DNA of 64,000 nt. Source: Flavobacteriaceae bacterium (GTDB taxonomy: Bacteria > Bacteroidota > Bacteroidia > Flavobacteriales > Flavobacteriaceae). Below the pieces are notes generated by a model. It was not told the DNA's origin. It ran no database searches and saw only the letters and a list, made by a program, of their open reading frames with translations. The stretch lies in NCBI GenBank assembly GCA_024743095.1, contig JANSXF010000019.1, positions 1 to 64,000 of the forward strand, in the 5' to 3' direction. A program made the translations under genes and the position numbers. This document shows, piece by piece, positions 1-8,663 of the stretch (position 1 is the first letter of the stretch; each line of letters opens with the position of its first letter).

Positions 1-118
1 GTTGTTCGATCACCCCCTTGACCACACGCACCGGATGGTCCTGTGGGATCAGTTCTTCTATGCTGGGTGGAAAAAGCCAATTTTGCTGTTGGTTGTAATC
101 TTGAAAATTGGTGTTCAT
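1..118 (-). CDS. IS1182-type transposase, 5' end only (runs off the window)
   Basis: The minus strand reads from an ATG through 39 codons to the window edge with no stop (begins MNTNFQDYNQQQNWLFPPSI, continuing EELIPQDHPVRVV). This is the characteristic N-terminus of Bacteroidetes IS1182/IS5-like DDE transposases, where the PPSIEELIP..HPVRVV block precedes the catalytic domain. It is too short for the ORF track. The catalytic residues lie outside the window, so whether the element is intact cannot be judged. The hairpin at 195-220 could be the element's left end as well as a terminator for the receptor gene beside it. The family call comes from recognition of this N-terminus only. Confidence 0.75.
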   Translation of the reverse strand, partial: MNTNFQDYNQQQNWLFPPSIEELIPQDHPVRVVKGVIEQ

Positions 119-190
119 ACGTCTGGTTATCAGACTATAATTTACGCTAAATACAGAATCAAAACAAGCAAATGCTCCTGTATATTCAAT

Positions 191-220
191 AAAAAAGCTG
201 TCCCGGTTATGAGACAGCTT
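191..220 (-). terminator. Rho-independent terminator after the TonB receptor (possibly also the IS end)
   Basis: On the minus strand AAGCTGTC and GACAGCTT form an 8-bp perfect stem followed by six T. It lies just past the receptor stop codon. The same inverted repeat lies about 77 bp upstream of the transposase start, so it may be part of the insertion sequence terminus. Confidence 0.65.
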
Positions 221-241
221 CTATACAAAAATCTTTCAATC

Positions 242-3200
242 CTAGTTAAAGCTATATCTAAGCCCTAACTGCATCTGCCATCTAGATGATTGCAATCCAG
301 CATCATCGATAATATTTCTTGTTTCTTCAACACCTGGGTCAAACGTAAATTCAGGAGTTGTACCATCATCGGCAAAGCCTTCAAAATTCAATAATTGTAC
401 TTGGTTAAAGTTAGAGAAGGTTCTTACGCCCCATTCCTTGTTCAATAAATTGGTAAAGTTGAAGATATCTGCAGTAAATTCTAATTTGTGGGTGTTCTCC
501 CCAAACTTGATTCCAAATTCTTGTGCAAATTTCAAATCAATAATGTGGGTCCAATCTGAACGGTCAGCGTTACGTTCTGCAAATTTTCCTCTTCTACTTT
601 TTAAGTAATCATCTCCTTCGATAACGGCATTTAATGCGCTCCATTGTTGAGCAGCGCTCAAATCATCAGAATCAACTAGATTGGCCTCTGATTCGTTCGC
701 AGGTACATAAATCAAAGCAGAGAATGATCCTGTATCGGATAATAAACCACTTCCGTTATAAACATAACTAAACGGCGATCCTTCAGCCCCTTCGTAAAAT
801 AGGCCCAATCTTGTCTTAAGGTTATCTGACCATTTAAATTCAAAAGTTGAATTTGCAATTACTCTGTGACCTGGTGAGAAATCCGAAATGGATAAATCTG
901 GTCTATTAGACCCATTAACCGTTTCTAAGTTTCTAAACTGAGAACTGTTCTGGGATGAAGTTCCATCCAAAATTCCATCCGACTCTCCATAAGAGTATGA
1001 TGCTTGAGCGGTAATGTCCAATTTTGGACTGTAAAAGTTCTTTGACAATGTACCGGTTATATTATAAGAACTTCCGGCCCCCGTATTTGTCGCCAAATAT
1101 ATATCACTATAGGTATTGTCTATAGATGCATAACCATAATTAGGTCGTGATCCAGCTCCTGTGGTGGTGAACTGAGGACCTCTAAGATTTAGGTTTTCGT
1201 ATGCAACTGCAGTTATATTATCATTCCAGATAAAATCTGCTGAAAAGACAATATCTCCCGGCAATCTTTGGTCAACAGCAATATTTGTTTTGAACACCTG
1301 AGGTAATTTAAAATCAGGAGCAAATAGGTCAATTTGTCCACCAACAGACCCTGTACCGGGTTGTGGTATAGCCAATTGACCTGTGGGGTCTGGGTTAAAT
1401 TCAGGGACATCATCTCCTGTAAGCTGGATGAATCCTGCAGTAATACCATTGTTGTTATATGTTCCTCCCGGCCATACCAATGGAACTCTGGATGTGAATA
1501 TTCCTAAACCTCCCCTTATCTGGGTAGTTCTATCCCCTTTCAAATCCCAGTTAAAACCTAATCTTGGTGAAAAATGGGCATTTGGATTTATCCCTTGGCC
1601 CACTCTTGCTCCCTGCAAATCTTTTCCTGCAGCTTCCAACAATGCAACGGTTCTTGTGTTGAAGTCTTCATTTTCAAGACCGTCTTCCCAATAAGGAATA
1701 TCTATCCTTGCACCAATGGTGAACTTAAAATTATCAGTAATATCGACTTGATCTTGTACATATACTCCAAATTGGAACAAATCAAACTCTGCCGCTCCTT
1801 CTGAATCATCACCAAAACCTCCCAATAGAGAGTATCCATACCTATACCTATTGGCAGATTCACCATTTAGGAAATCACTTAAACTGTTGAATCTGTAATC
1901 TCCAAAATTCTGACGAAAGAAAACATTCTTCGCAGAGGAGAATTCATTGTTTGTTCCTATGGTTATGGTATGTCTTCCTGAATAAATTTGGAAATTATCG
2001 GTAAGAGTCAATATTTTTTGCTCCAATAGGTTAGCTGTTGAAAATGCCTCTGAACCAAAAAAGATTGAAGTTCCTGCTGCATCAAAAATCTGAACTGCTG
2101 GGAAAGGGCTCCCGGCTGGATCTCTATCATCATTTACACTTGTATAACCTACTACTAAATTGTTGGACATATTGCTCCCGATTTGGGAGTTCAGTTCCAA
2201 AGCTGTTGAGTTGGTAATCGATTCAAAGTTGATAGCCCCGTTAATGAAACTAATTGATCCGGTATTTGACGAAGGTGCATCAAACTGAATAGCCTTAACA
2301 TAACTGTGCTTAAGAGAAAGTTTATTCTTCGCATTGATGTTCCAATCAATCTTGGCAATCAACTTATCACTCTCCAAGCTAGAGGTATTGTTTGCATAAC
2401 CTCCAGGATTATATCCATAGTTGTTAACCAAAAAGCTGGACAGGTTATCCAAGTCCGCCGCTGTGGCATCACCTCTATATGTTGAAATGTTAAATGGTTG
2501 TGGAGTTTCATTTTCTTGTCTCTCATAATTGATAAAGAAAAACAACTTGTCCTCAATAAGGGGACCTCCCAATCTTACACCATATGTTTTAGCAGAAAAT
2601 TCATCCAATTTTTCTCTTTGACCGTCATCTCCTACCAAACCTACAGGGGTCTTACCCGCGAAACTTTCATTACGAAGAAAACCGTAGGCAGATCCTATAA
2701 ACTTATTAGTACCCGATTTGGTGATGGCATTGATACTACCCCCTGCAAAACCTGATTGACGAACATCAAAGGGTGCAACATTTATTTGAAATGATTCAAT
2801 AGCATCCAAAGAGATGGGACTTACTCCTGTTTGCCCTCCATTAGTACCATTGGCAGCAAGGCCAAACACGTCGTTATTTACGGCACCATCTATATAAATG
2901 GCATTATATCTGTTGTTTTGACCGCTTATTGAAACCACATCATCTCCAGTCACTTTGGCTTGTGGTGTAAGTCTGGCAAAATCCGCAATGTTCCTGGAAA
3001 CCGTTGGCAAGTTGTTCACTTGTCGCTGTGTCACATTGGTCTCAGCTCCAGTTTTCCCGGGATCAAAAAGGCTTCCTGCCGCTCCCCCAGTAACTACGAC
3101 CTCTTGGAGTGCGGTTGCTGATTCGGAAAGTTGAGAGCTTATTCTTTCTGCTTGACCTAAATTAAGGTATAATCCTTCTTTAACATCCTCGTTAAATCCT

Positions 3201-3448
3201 ACATAAGAAATTGTTACCTTGTATGGTCCTCCCGTCCTCATACCTGAGATTCGGTAAAATCCATCAAAATCAGCAGCTGCTCCATAAGTGGTTCCCGAAG
3301 GAATATGAACAGCCACTATACTCGCCCCTGGAAGGGGCTCCCCAGTTTCGTCTGTTACTTTACCTCCCATAGAAGAAGTAGTAACCCCTTGTGCAAATGC
3401 CACCGCGGAAACCAAAATAGCCGCAATAGCCAAGTAGATTCTTTTCAT
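242..3448 (-). CDS. Oar-like TonB-dependent outer membrane receptor
   Basis: Large outer membrane beta-barrel receptor of 1068 residues. It has a signal peptide (residues 1-19, ending AFA before QG) and a CarboxypepD_reg-like N-terminal domain at about 24-105 (GKVTDETGEPLPGASI). The LQEVVVTG segment leads into a plug at about 120-235 containing GGSINAITKSGTN, which is typical of the Oar/CarboxypepD-TonB subgroup. The long barrel ends in LGLRYSFN, an aromatic-terminated last strand. No SusD partner or regulator flanks it, so the substrate is unknown; Oar relatives have been linked to protein secretion or adhesion as well as uptake. The reading frame appears intact although an IS element begins about 125 bp past its 3' end. 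Confidence 0.9.
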   Translation of the reverse strand: MKRIYLAIAAILVSAVAFAQGVTTSSMGGKVTDETGEPLPGASIVAVHIPSGTTYGAAADFDGFYRISGMRTGGPYKVTISYVGFNEDVKEGLYLNLGQAERISSQLSESATALQEVVVTGGAAGSLFDPGKTGAETNVTQRQVNNLPTVSRNIADFARLTPQAKVTGDDVVSISGQNNRYNAIYIDGAVNNDVFGLAANGTNGGQTGVSPISLDAIESFQINVAPFDVRQSGFAGGSINAITKSGTNKFIGSAYGFLRNESFAGKTPVGLVGDDGQREKLDEFSAKTYGVRLGGPLIEDKLFFFINYERQENETPQPFNISTYRGDATAADLDNLSSFLVNNYGYNPGGYANNTSSLESDKLIAKIDWNINAKNKLSLKHSYVKAIQFDAPSSNTGSISFINGAINFESITNSTALELNSQIGSNMSNNLVVGYTSVNDDRDPAGSPFPAVQIFDAAGTSIFFGSEAFSTANLLEQKILTLTDNFQIYSGRHTITIGTNNEFSSAKNVFFRQNFGDYRFNSLSDFLNGESANRYRYGYSLLGGFGDDSEGAAEFDLFQFGVYVQDQVDITDNFKFTIGARIDIPYWEDGLENEDFNTRTVALLEAAGKDLQGARVGQGINPNAHFSPRLGFNWDLKGDRTTQIRGGLGIFTSRVPLVWPGGTYNNNGITAGFIQLTGDDVPEFNPDPTGQLAIPQPGTGSVGGQIDLFAPDFKLPQVFKTNIAVDQRLPGDIVFSADFIWNDNITAVAYENLNLRGPQFTTTGAGSRPNYGYASIDNTYSDIYLATNTGAGSSYNITGTLSKNFYSPKLDITAQASYSYGESDGILDGTSSQNSSQFRNLETVNGSNRPDLSISDFSPGHRVIANSTFEFKWSDNLKTRLGLFYEGAEGSPFSYVYNGSGLLSDTGSFSALIYVPANESEANLVDSDDLSAAQQWSALNAVIEGDDYLKSRRGKFAERNADRSDWTHIIDLKFAQEFGIKFGENTHKLEFTADIFNFTNLLNKEWGVRTFSNFNQVQLLNFEGFADDGTTPEFTFDPGVEETRNIIDDAGLQSSRWQMQLGLRYSFN

Positions 3449-3620
3449 TTAATTCAGTGTTTAAGTGTTTAATTAGCCCTGCAAATGTGATCCATTTTTG
3501 ACACTCTGCGATTAAGCCAAAGTTAAAATCAAGCAAATATAGTTAACACTAAATTAACAAAACAAATTATCTGACAGACAATTGTTTAGGTATTTTAAAA
3601 GGTTTTAAACAGTTGGTAAT

Positions 3621-5258
3621 TTACTCCTTAAAAAAATGCAAAAGGTTCAACGTGGAACTATCGTGCTTACCGATTTCTGAATTCTCAATGTCATTCAAAA
3701 TATTTTTGGCCAATTGTTTGCCCAATTCCACACCCCATTGGTCGTAACTGAAGATATTCCAAACCACTCCTTGTACAAATATCTTGTGCTCATACATTGC
3801 GATAAGAGCACCCAAGCTTTTAGGGGTAAGCTGTTCTATTAAAATGGAGTTGGTGGGCTTGTTGCCCTCAAATATTTTAAAGGGGAGCAACGCATCCAAT
3901 TCCTCACCCGATAATCCTTGGGATTGGAGCTCTTGCCCGACCTCTTCTGCAGTTTTACCGTTCATCAAGGCTTCGGTCTGTGCAAAATAGTTCGCCATCA
4001 ATTTATTGTGATGGTCAACATCTCCGTGCAACGGTTTTTTGTATCCTATAAAATCTGTTGGAATCAATTTGGTGCCTTGGTGAATCAACTGGAAAAAGGC
4101 ATGCTGTGAGTTGGTTCCCGGTTCGCCCCAGATAATAGTGCCCGTTTCATGGGCAACCCTATTTCCTGCCCTATCCATGCTTTTTCCGTTGCTCTCCATG
4201 ATGCCCTGTTGCAAATACGCTGAAAAACGGTGCAGGTATTGGGTATATGGAATAATGGCCTCGGTCTCGGCCTTATAAAAGTTATTGTACCAAACACTGA
4301 TCAGCCCAAGGATTACGGGAATGTTCTCGTTAAACGGAGTTTCTTTAAAATGAACGTCCATCTGATGGGCCCCTTCCAACAGGGACTCGAAATTTTCATA
4401 TCCCACGGAAAGTGCAATGGACAATCCAACTGCGCTCCAAAGCGAGAAACGTCCGCCTACCCAATCCCACATAGGGAATACATTAGCATCTGCAATACCA
4501 AATTCCTTGATCTTTTCAAGGTTGGTGGATACGGCAACAAAGTGGTCGGCCACATCTTTTTCGGATGCAGTTTTCAGAAACCATTTTTTGATGGTCAGTG
4601 CATTGCTCAAGGTTTCCTGCGTAGTGAAGGATTTGGAAACGATTACAAATAAAGTGGTCTCCGGGTCAAGTTCTTTCAGTACTTCGTGAACCAAATCACC
4701 ATCCACATTGCTTACAAAATGGGCCTTTAAATCATTTTGATAAAATTTCAAGGCTTCGGTAACCATCACCGGTCCCAAATCGGAACCTCCGATACCAATG
4801 TTTACAACGTCCGTAAACACTTTTCCCGTATGGCCCTTTCGCTCTCCGGATATTACGGCCTCGGAAAAAGACCTGATCTTCTCTTTTACCTCAAAGACCT
4901 CATCCACAATATTCTCACCATCAACAAAAACTTTCTCGCCCTTGTTGGCGCGTAAGGCTGTGTGCAATACGGCCCTTCCTTCTGTTTGGTTAATGAGCTC
5001 GCCATCAAAGTAGCCTTTTATGGCCTCGGTAAGGCCTACTTCATTGGCCAGTTCCAATAACAACTTCAAGGTTTCATTAGTTACCCTATTCTTTGAATAG
5101 TCCACCAAAAAATCCTCCCAACGGATGGATAGGTTCTTGCCCCGGCCTTCTTCGTTGGAAAATAGTTCCCTTAAATGAACGTCTTTGGTCTCTTGATACT
5201 GTTGTTTAAGTTTTTTCCAGGCTTCGGTAGTTGTGGGGTCGATTGTGGGTAGTGCCAT
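3621..5258 (-). CDS. pgi: Glucose-6-phosphate isomerase
   Basis: Cytosolic enzyme interconverting glucose-6-phosphate and fructose-6-phosphate in glycolysis and gluconeogenesis. The 545-residue length is normal for the long bacterial/eukaryotic type. Visible motifs are GIGGSDLGP at 155-163, the [10 protein letters not shown] sugar-phosphate binding segment, and the PGI signature around [19 protein letters not shown]; the C-terminal [11 protein letters not shown] is also typical. Its ATG overlaps the stop of the upstream peptidase gene by one base (TAATG), so the two are probably translated together. It would also process the hexose phosphates supplied by the fructokinase/amylosucrase genes at 52-55 kb. 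Confidence 0.97.
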   Translation of the reverse strand: MALPTIDPTTTEAWKKLKQQYQETKDVHLRELFSNEEGRGKNLSIRWEDFLVDYSKNRVTNETLKLLLELANEVGLTEAIKGYFDGELINQTEGRAVLHTALRANKGEKVFVDGENIVDEVFEVKEKIRSFSEAVISGERKGHTGKVFTDVVNIGIGGSDLGPVMVTEALKFYQNDLKAHFVSNVDGDLVHEVLKELDPETTLFVIVSKSFTTQETLSNALTIKKWFLKTASEKDVADHFVAVSTNLEKIKEFGIADANVFPMWDWVGGRFSLWSAVGLSIALSVGYENFESLLEGAHQMDVHFKETPFNENIPVILGLISVWYNNFYKAETEAIIPYTQYLHRFSAYLQQGIMESNGKSMDRAGNRVAHETGTIIWGEPGTNSQHAFFQLIHQGTKLIPTDFIGYKKPLHGDVDHHNKLMANYFAQTEALMNGKTAEEVGQELQSQGLSGEELDALLPFKIFEGNKPTNSILIEQLTPKSLGALIAMYEHKIFVQGVVWNIFSYDQWGVELGKQLAKNILNDIENSEIGKHDSSTLNLLHFFKE

Positions 5259-6547
5259 TACTGGGTGTATGATATTAAGGTTTCTTCGGGTTCTGTAGGT
5301 GCCATGTCAATAAATTCTATGCAATCCAATTGCTCTTTCAAAGGCGATATATGTGCCATATAATCCATCCTCAACGAGTCGGCAATTGGGTCGGCCTCGG
5401 GTAATTTTTCCTTTAATGGGTCCACCTGTCTTCCGTTCTTCCAAAAACGATAGCAAACGTGCGGGCCTCCGGTATTACCTGTCATTCCAACCCATCCTAT
5501 CACATCTCCTTGGCGAACGAACTCTCCTCTTTTCACCTTTTGGGCTTTCATATGGAGGTATTGGGTACTGTACGTGCCGTTGTGCTTTATCTTTACATAT
5601 TTTCCATTTCCACCCCTTCGGGTAGATTCGCTTACGGTTCCATCCGCAGTAGCGACAATTGGGGTTCCAACAGGTGCAGCGTAATCGGTCCCTTTATGTG
5701 GTCGCACTTTGTATCCATAATAGGCAATCCTACGTTTTAGATTGTATCTGGATGATAATCTATAACCAAACTTTATAGGTGCCCTAAGGAACGTACTTCT
5801 CAAGTTATTTGCATCTTGATCAAAATAATCCAAGATGTTGTTCACCGAATCGGCCACATACGGAAAGGCATAAACCGTTTTCCCTTTGTGCTCAAAAAGT
5901 GCTGCCTTAATGGGCCCTCTTCCGGCATATATCGTATCATTGATGTATCGTTCATCAAAAATTACTTTGAACTTGTCGCCTTTTTCCAGGCGGAAGAAGT
6001 CAATCGTCCATGCATATACTTCGGACAAACTCAAAGTTACCGTGTAATCGACCCCTAAATTATCCATGGCCTCGGATAGGCTGCTATTGATCACTCCGCC
6101 TACCTCGCGCTCCCTAAGGGTAACTTTCTTCTTGTTCTTATAGGCAACGGCTGCGGTATCGCGCAGATCCACCACGGTATAATTTATTTTGTCGTTTTGA
6201 TAGATAAAGACTTCGGCCACTTCCGAAGTGTCCTTGGACTTAAGGATGATATAAGGCTTACCGACCCTGATCTTACGGACATCAAAGGTATCTCGGTAAT
6301 TTTCTGAAATATGGGCGATTTTGGGATAATCCACTTTGTTTCTCAACATAAGTTCCCCAAAACTGTCACCGTTACGGACCGTATCGTGGACTACGTTAAA
6401 TTCTTCAAGATTGAAACCATAGTGCAATACGGGAAGCTTTTCTATTACTTCAACTTTTGCAACTTCTTCTACCGGTTGTTCCTTTCTCTGTTTGCAAGAT
6501 GCCGCCAGCACAGCGAGCATCAAAATTGCCCCAAAAATTTTCTGCAT
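5258..6547 (-). CDS. M23-family peptidoglycan peptidase, lipoprotein
   Basis: Predicted cell-envelope metallopeptidase of 429 residues acting on peptidoglycan cross-links. The lipobox LAASC (Cys18) marks an SPII lipoprotein. The first 250 residues form an OapA/LysM-like extended region. The C-terminal M23 domain begins around 280, with zinc ligands H284 and D288 (HKGTD) and H332 in QYLHMK. The usual HxH motif is HVC (H363, C365), so a cysteine stands where the second histidine is expected; GPHVCYRFW seems common in Bacteroidetes homologues. It is co-directional with pgi and the tryptophan dioxygenase with only a few bases between them. Confidence 0.88.
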   Translation of the reverse strand: MQKIFGAILMLAVLAASCKQRKEQPVEEVAKVEVIEKLPVLHYGFNLEEFNVVHDTVRNGDSFGELMLRNKVDYPKIAHISENYRDTFDVRKIRVGKPYIILKSKDTSEVAEVFIYQNDKINYTVVDLRDTAAVAYKNKKKVTLREREVGGVINSSLSEAMDNLGVDYTVTLSLSEVYAWTIDFFRLEKGDKFKVIFDERYINDTIYAGRGPIKAALFEHKGKTVYAFPYVADSVNNILDYFDQDANNLRSTFLRAPIKFGYRLSSRYNLKRRIAYYGYKVRPHKGTDYAAPVGTPIVATADGTVSESTRRGGNGKYVKIKHNGTYSTQYLHMKAQKVKRGEFVRQGDVIGWVGMTGNTGGPHVCYRFWKNGRQVDPLKEKLPEADPIADSLRMDYMAHISPLKEQLDCIEFIDMAPTEPEETLISYTQ

Positions 6548-6554
6548 TTTTCTT

Positions 6555-7529
6555 CTATTCCTTGTATTCTTCTTTAGCGGGGTTAAAAACGTGGTCCACC
6601 CATTGTTTTCCCCAATTATCCAACTCTTCTTTGGTATGCAAAGTTGGGAAAAAAATTATTTTCTGAAAACTGGGCGGCAAATAGTCTTTCCAATTGGTGC
6701 CCCCGGTCGCCTCTACATCCTTGCCCTCACGGGCCAAATATCTATGGGCCGAACCCATGTGCATCAACGGCCAATTTACATTGGCGTTCAAATCCAATTC
6801 TTTTAACGCCGAAATCAGTTCTTCATTGCATTGGGATGCCCCTGGAAGCTGTAAATATTTTTGATATATGGTACTGTCCTTCACTTGGTTGGCTATTCTC
6901 AAGAGCCTAGGTGTATATCTTACCTCAAACTGCTTTAAGGTCAATGTTTTTTCACCTGTTTCCAGATCGGTGGCCCCTTTTTTCCAATATACATGCTCAA
7001 AGAGCTCCTCTATGCTGTTCTTTGAGGAGAACGACTTCCTTTCCGAGGGATGCACCATATTTTCCAATGGGGTGGCATAAAATTCGATCATCCTATACTG
7101 TACCGATTGAAATCCACTGGCCGGAAGAAGCGCCATACGGTAACGCAGGAACTGTTCACGTTCCATCCCCTTGATCATAATGCTAAATGAAGATATGAGT
7201 GCCTTGAAATAGCTGTTGATCCTTCGAACTTTTTCGATAAAAAAAGCTACATCTTGGGATTTGTCCTCCACAACCTGCTTTTGTTCATGCAGAATGAGCT
7301 TAAAATAAAGCTCTGTTATCTGATGGTACATGATAAAAATCTCCTCATCCGGAAAATGCGTCCGTGGTATCTGGAGGCTCAACAAGGTATCCAAATGGAT
7401 ATAATCCCAGTAAGTAAGGTATCTTTCGTAAAGAAGCCCGTCCAAATAAGAGCTTAGGTCTTGGCCCGAGTTTTTGTATTTTTCCTCCAGCTTGTTGATT
7501 TGGGAAGCGATTTTTGCATCCTTGTCCAT
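6555..7529 (-). CDS. kynA: Tryptophan 2,3-dioxygenase
   Basis: Heme enzyme that opens the indole ring of L-tryptophan to N-formylkynurenine, first step of the kynurenine route. The family is recognised from YWDYIHLDTLLSLQ, the EEIFIMYHQITELYFKLI substrate/heme pocket segment, MALLPASGFQS and the C-terminal HMGSAHRYLAREGKDVEATG, which carries the proximal heme histidine. The track starts at a TTG; the ATG two codons later (MDKDAKIAS) is preferred and gives 324 residues. It lies 7 bp upstream of the M23 peptidase gene. A later pathway enzyme, 3-hydroxyanthranilate dioxygenase, sits 39 kb away, so the pathway genes are dispersed. Confidence 0.95.
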   Translation of the reverse strand: MDKDAKIASQINKLEEKYKNSGQDLSSYLDGLLYERYLTYWDYIHLDTLLSLQIPRTHFPDEEIFIMYHQITELYFKLILHEQKQVVEDKSQDVAFFIEKVRRINSYFKALISSFSIMIKGMEREQFLRYRMALLPASGFQSVQYRMIEFYATPLENMVHPSERKSFSSKNSIEELFEHVYWKKGATDLETGEKTLTLKQFEVRYTPRLLRIANQVKDSTIYQKYLQLPGASQCNEELISALKELDLNANVNWPLMHMGSAHRYLAREGKDVEATGGTNWKDYLPPSFQKIIFFPTLHTKEELDNWGKQWVDHVFNPAKEEYKE

Positions 7530-7545
7530 TGACAACTATAATATA

Positions 7546-8328
7546 CTAATCCATTATTATTTTAAACTGGTTCTTTAGCCCGTTGTAACCATCGAGATCG
7601 GCTTTAAGGGATCCTACGGCCAAGTCCGCTTTTATGCGTATAGGTATTTTGTTCCAATCATTGGAAACCCAAAGCGTTAGACTTTCTTTTTCCTTAAAAA
7701 CCCGACCGGACTGAACCAAAGGCCTAAATTTAAGACATTCTACCTTTCCAAACTTGGTCCTAAGGATTTCTTTTCCCAAATATTTCAATTGGAACTTAAA
7801 TACACCGTCATCGTCAAAGAGCATATCCAGATTAATGTATTCCCCAACCGTAAACTCTTCCAGATTATAATTGCTCCTTAAAAAGTAGGAGGCCGATATA
7901 AGATCCTGTATTTGATCGTTGATGGTAAAATCCTGTTTTGTGCCGTTTTTGTTATCGATGAGAACTGCCTTGTCTTGACTGTAGTCAAAATCAATTTCGA
8001 TATCCTTGGTATATCCCCCTTCATCTATCTTTCTGATAAACTTATATGGCCTACCATTTTCCCTGTTAAAATAGCTTTCATAGGTATCGTCGACCTTAAA
8101 AAAAATGCTGGCAAACCCAGTGGTCTTGCCCTCTCCCACAACATGGTACACCGGAACGTTGTCCAATGTTTCGGAAGTAAGGTGCAATGTGGCATAACTG
8201 GCATTTAAAAATCCATAGTGAATCCTAAACTTCAGCCACTCCCCGGGCTTAAAGGCCGGGCGTACGTTTTGGCCCATGGCGGAGACTGCAAAAAGAAGGC
8301 ATAGCGTATATGTGATTGTCTTTTTCAT
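7546..8328 (-). CDS. DUF3108 exported protein
   Basis: Exported protein of 260 residues with a signal peptide ending VSAMGQ. The body matches the DUF3108 pattern: KPGEWLKFRIHYGFLNASYATL near the N-terminus, conversion of a mature domain through FKVDDTYESYF and RKIDEGGYTKDIEIDFDY, and a C-terminal KFRPLVQSGRVFKE..LTLWVSNDWNKIPIRIKADL strand set. The function is unknown; members are periplasmic or outer-membrane associated beta-rich proteins. The track start is TTG; the ATG two codons in gives the natural signal peptide. It heads the run DUF3108-kynA-M23-pgi on the minus strand. Confidence 0.85.
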   Translation of the reverse strand: MKKTITYTLCLLFAVSAMGQNVRPAFKPGEWLKFRIHYGFLNASYATLHLTSETLDNVPVYHVVGEGKTTGFASIFFKVDDTYESYFNRENGRPYKFIRKIDEGGYTKDIEIDFDYSQDKAVLIDNKNGTKQDFTINDQIQDLISASYFLRSNYNLEEFTVGEYINLDMLFDDDGVFKFQLKYLGKEILRTKFGKVECLKFRPLVQSGRVFKEKESLTLWVSNDWNKIPIRIKADLAVGSLKADLDGYNGLKNQFKIIMD

Positions 8329-8421
8329 GTGCAATTTATTGGTATAAAATTAGTAAAATCAGTTTAGGGGCTACACTGTTCACATTTACTTAAACAAAAC
8401 TTGTTCCAAAATAGTATAAAC

Positions 8422-8452
8422 AAAAAAAGCCCAGTCTTGAGACTGGGCTTTT
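8422..8452 (-). terminator. Rho-independent terminator (bidirectional shape)
   Basis: AAAGCCCAGTC-TTGA-GACTGGGCTTT is an 11-bp perfect stem with a tetraloop. On the minus strand it is followed by seven T, so it best ends transcripts coming from the patatin/Omp85 gene or from a small RNA between the genes. The plus-strand side has only four T. Confidence 0.8.
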
Positions 8453-8453
8453 C

Positions 8454-8470
8454 CTAAATAACCAACCAAA
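8454..8470. repeat. 17-bp terminator-adjacent element, copy A
   Basis: CTAAATAACCAACCAAA is identical to the copy at 40894-40910. Both copies lie 2-4 bp from the same side of a strong hairpin whose T-run points to the minus strand, although the hairpins themselves differ in sequence. Confidence 0.6.
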
Positions 8471-8663
8471 CTTTAAATTATGAAAAACCAATACTTAAAG
8501 TTATAAGGGAACCACCCCTTATGTGGTGTAAAGATACGGCAAGGTTTTGTAGGAAAAATTGTTTTTAACGGACTTTAACTAAACCGCTGTATTATTGATT
8601 GGTTTTGCCTCTTTTTTTGACAAATTATTAAGAGAATCGACCCTTTTGATCAAGTGATTTTTA

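Larger units (their letters stand above)
8422..8540 (-). ncRNA. Candidate small RNA or structured 3' UTR between DUF3108 and patatin genes
   Basis: This 329-bp intergenic stretch (8335-8663) has no protein gene. On the minus strand a promoter-like TATCTTTA precedes two self-complementary stretches (AAGGG..CCCTT and AACTTTAA..TTAAAGTT), the 17-nt block TTTGGTTGGTTATTTAG, and then the strong terminator. That would give a transcript of about 110 nt. It could equally be the long 3' UTR of the patatin gene. Read on plus, a short ORF MKNQYLKL follows the block, so the functional strand is uncertain. Confidence 0.25.

Noticed and set aside
2-268. 88-residue plus-strand ORF at the left edge
   Set aside because: It starts at TTG and lies opposite the recognisable transposase N-terminus, so it is a shadow.
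3482-3489. CACATTTG as promoter of the Oar-like receptor
   Set aside because: First base does not match TAnnTTTG and the nearest TTTG upstream is 28 bp away, too far for a -33.
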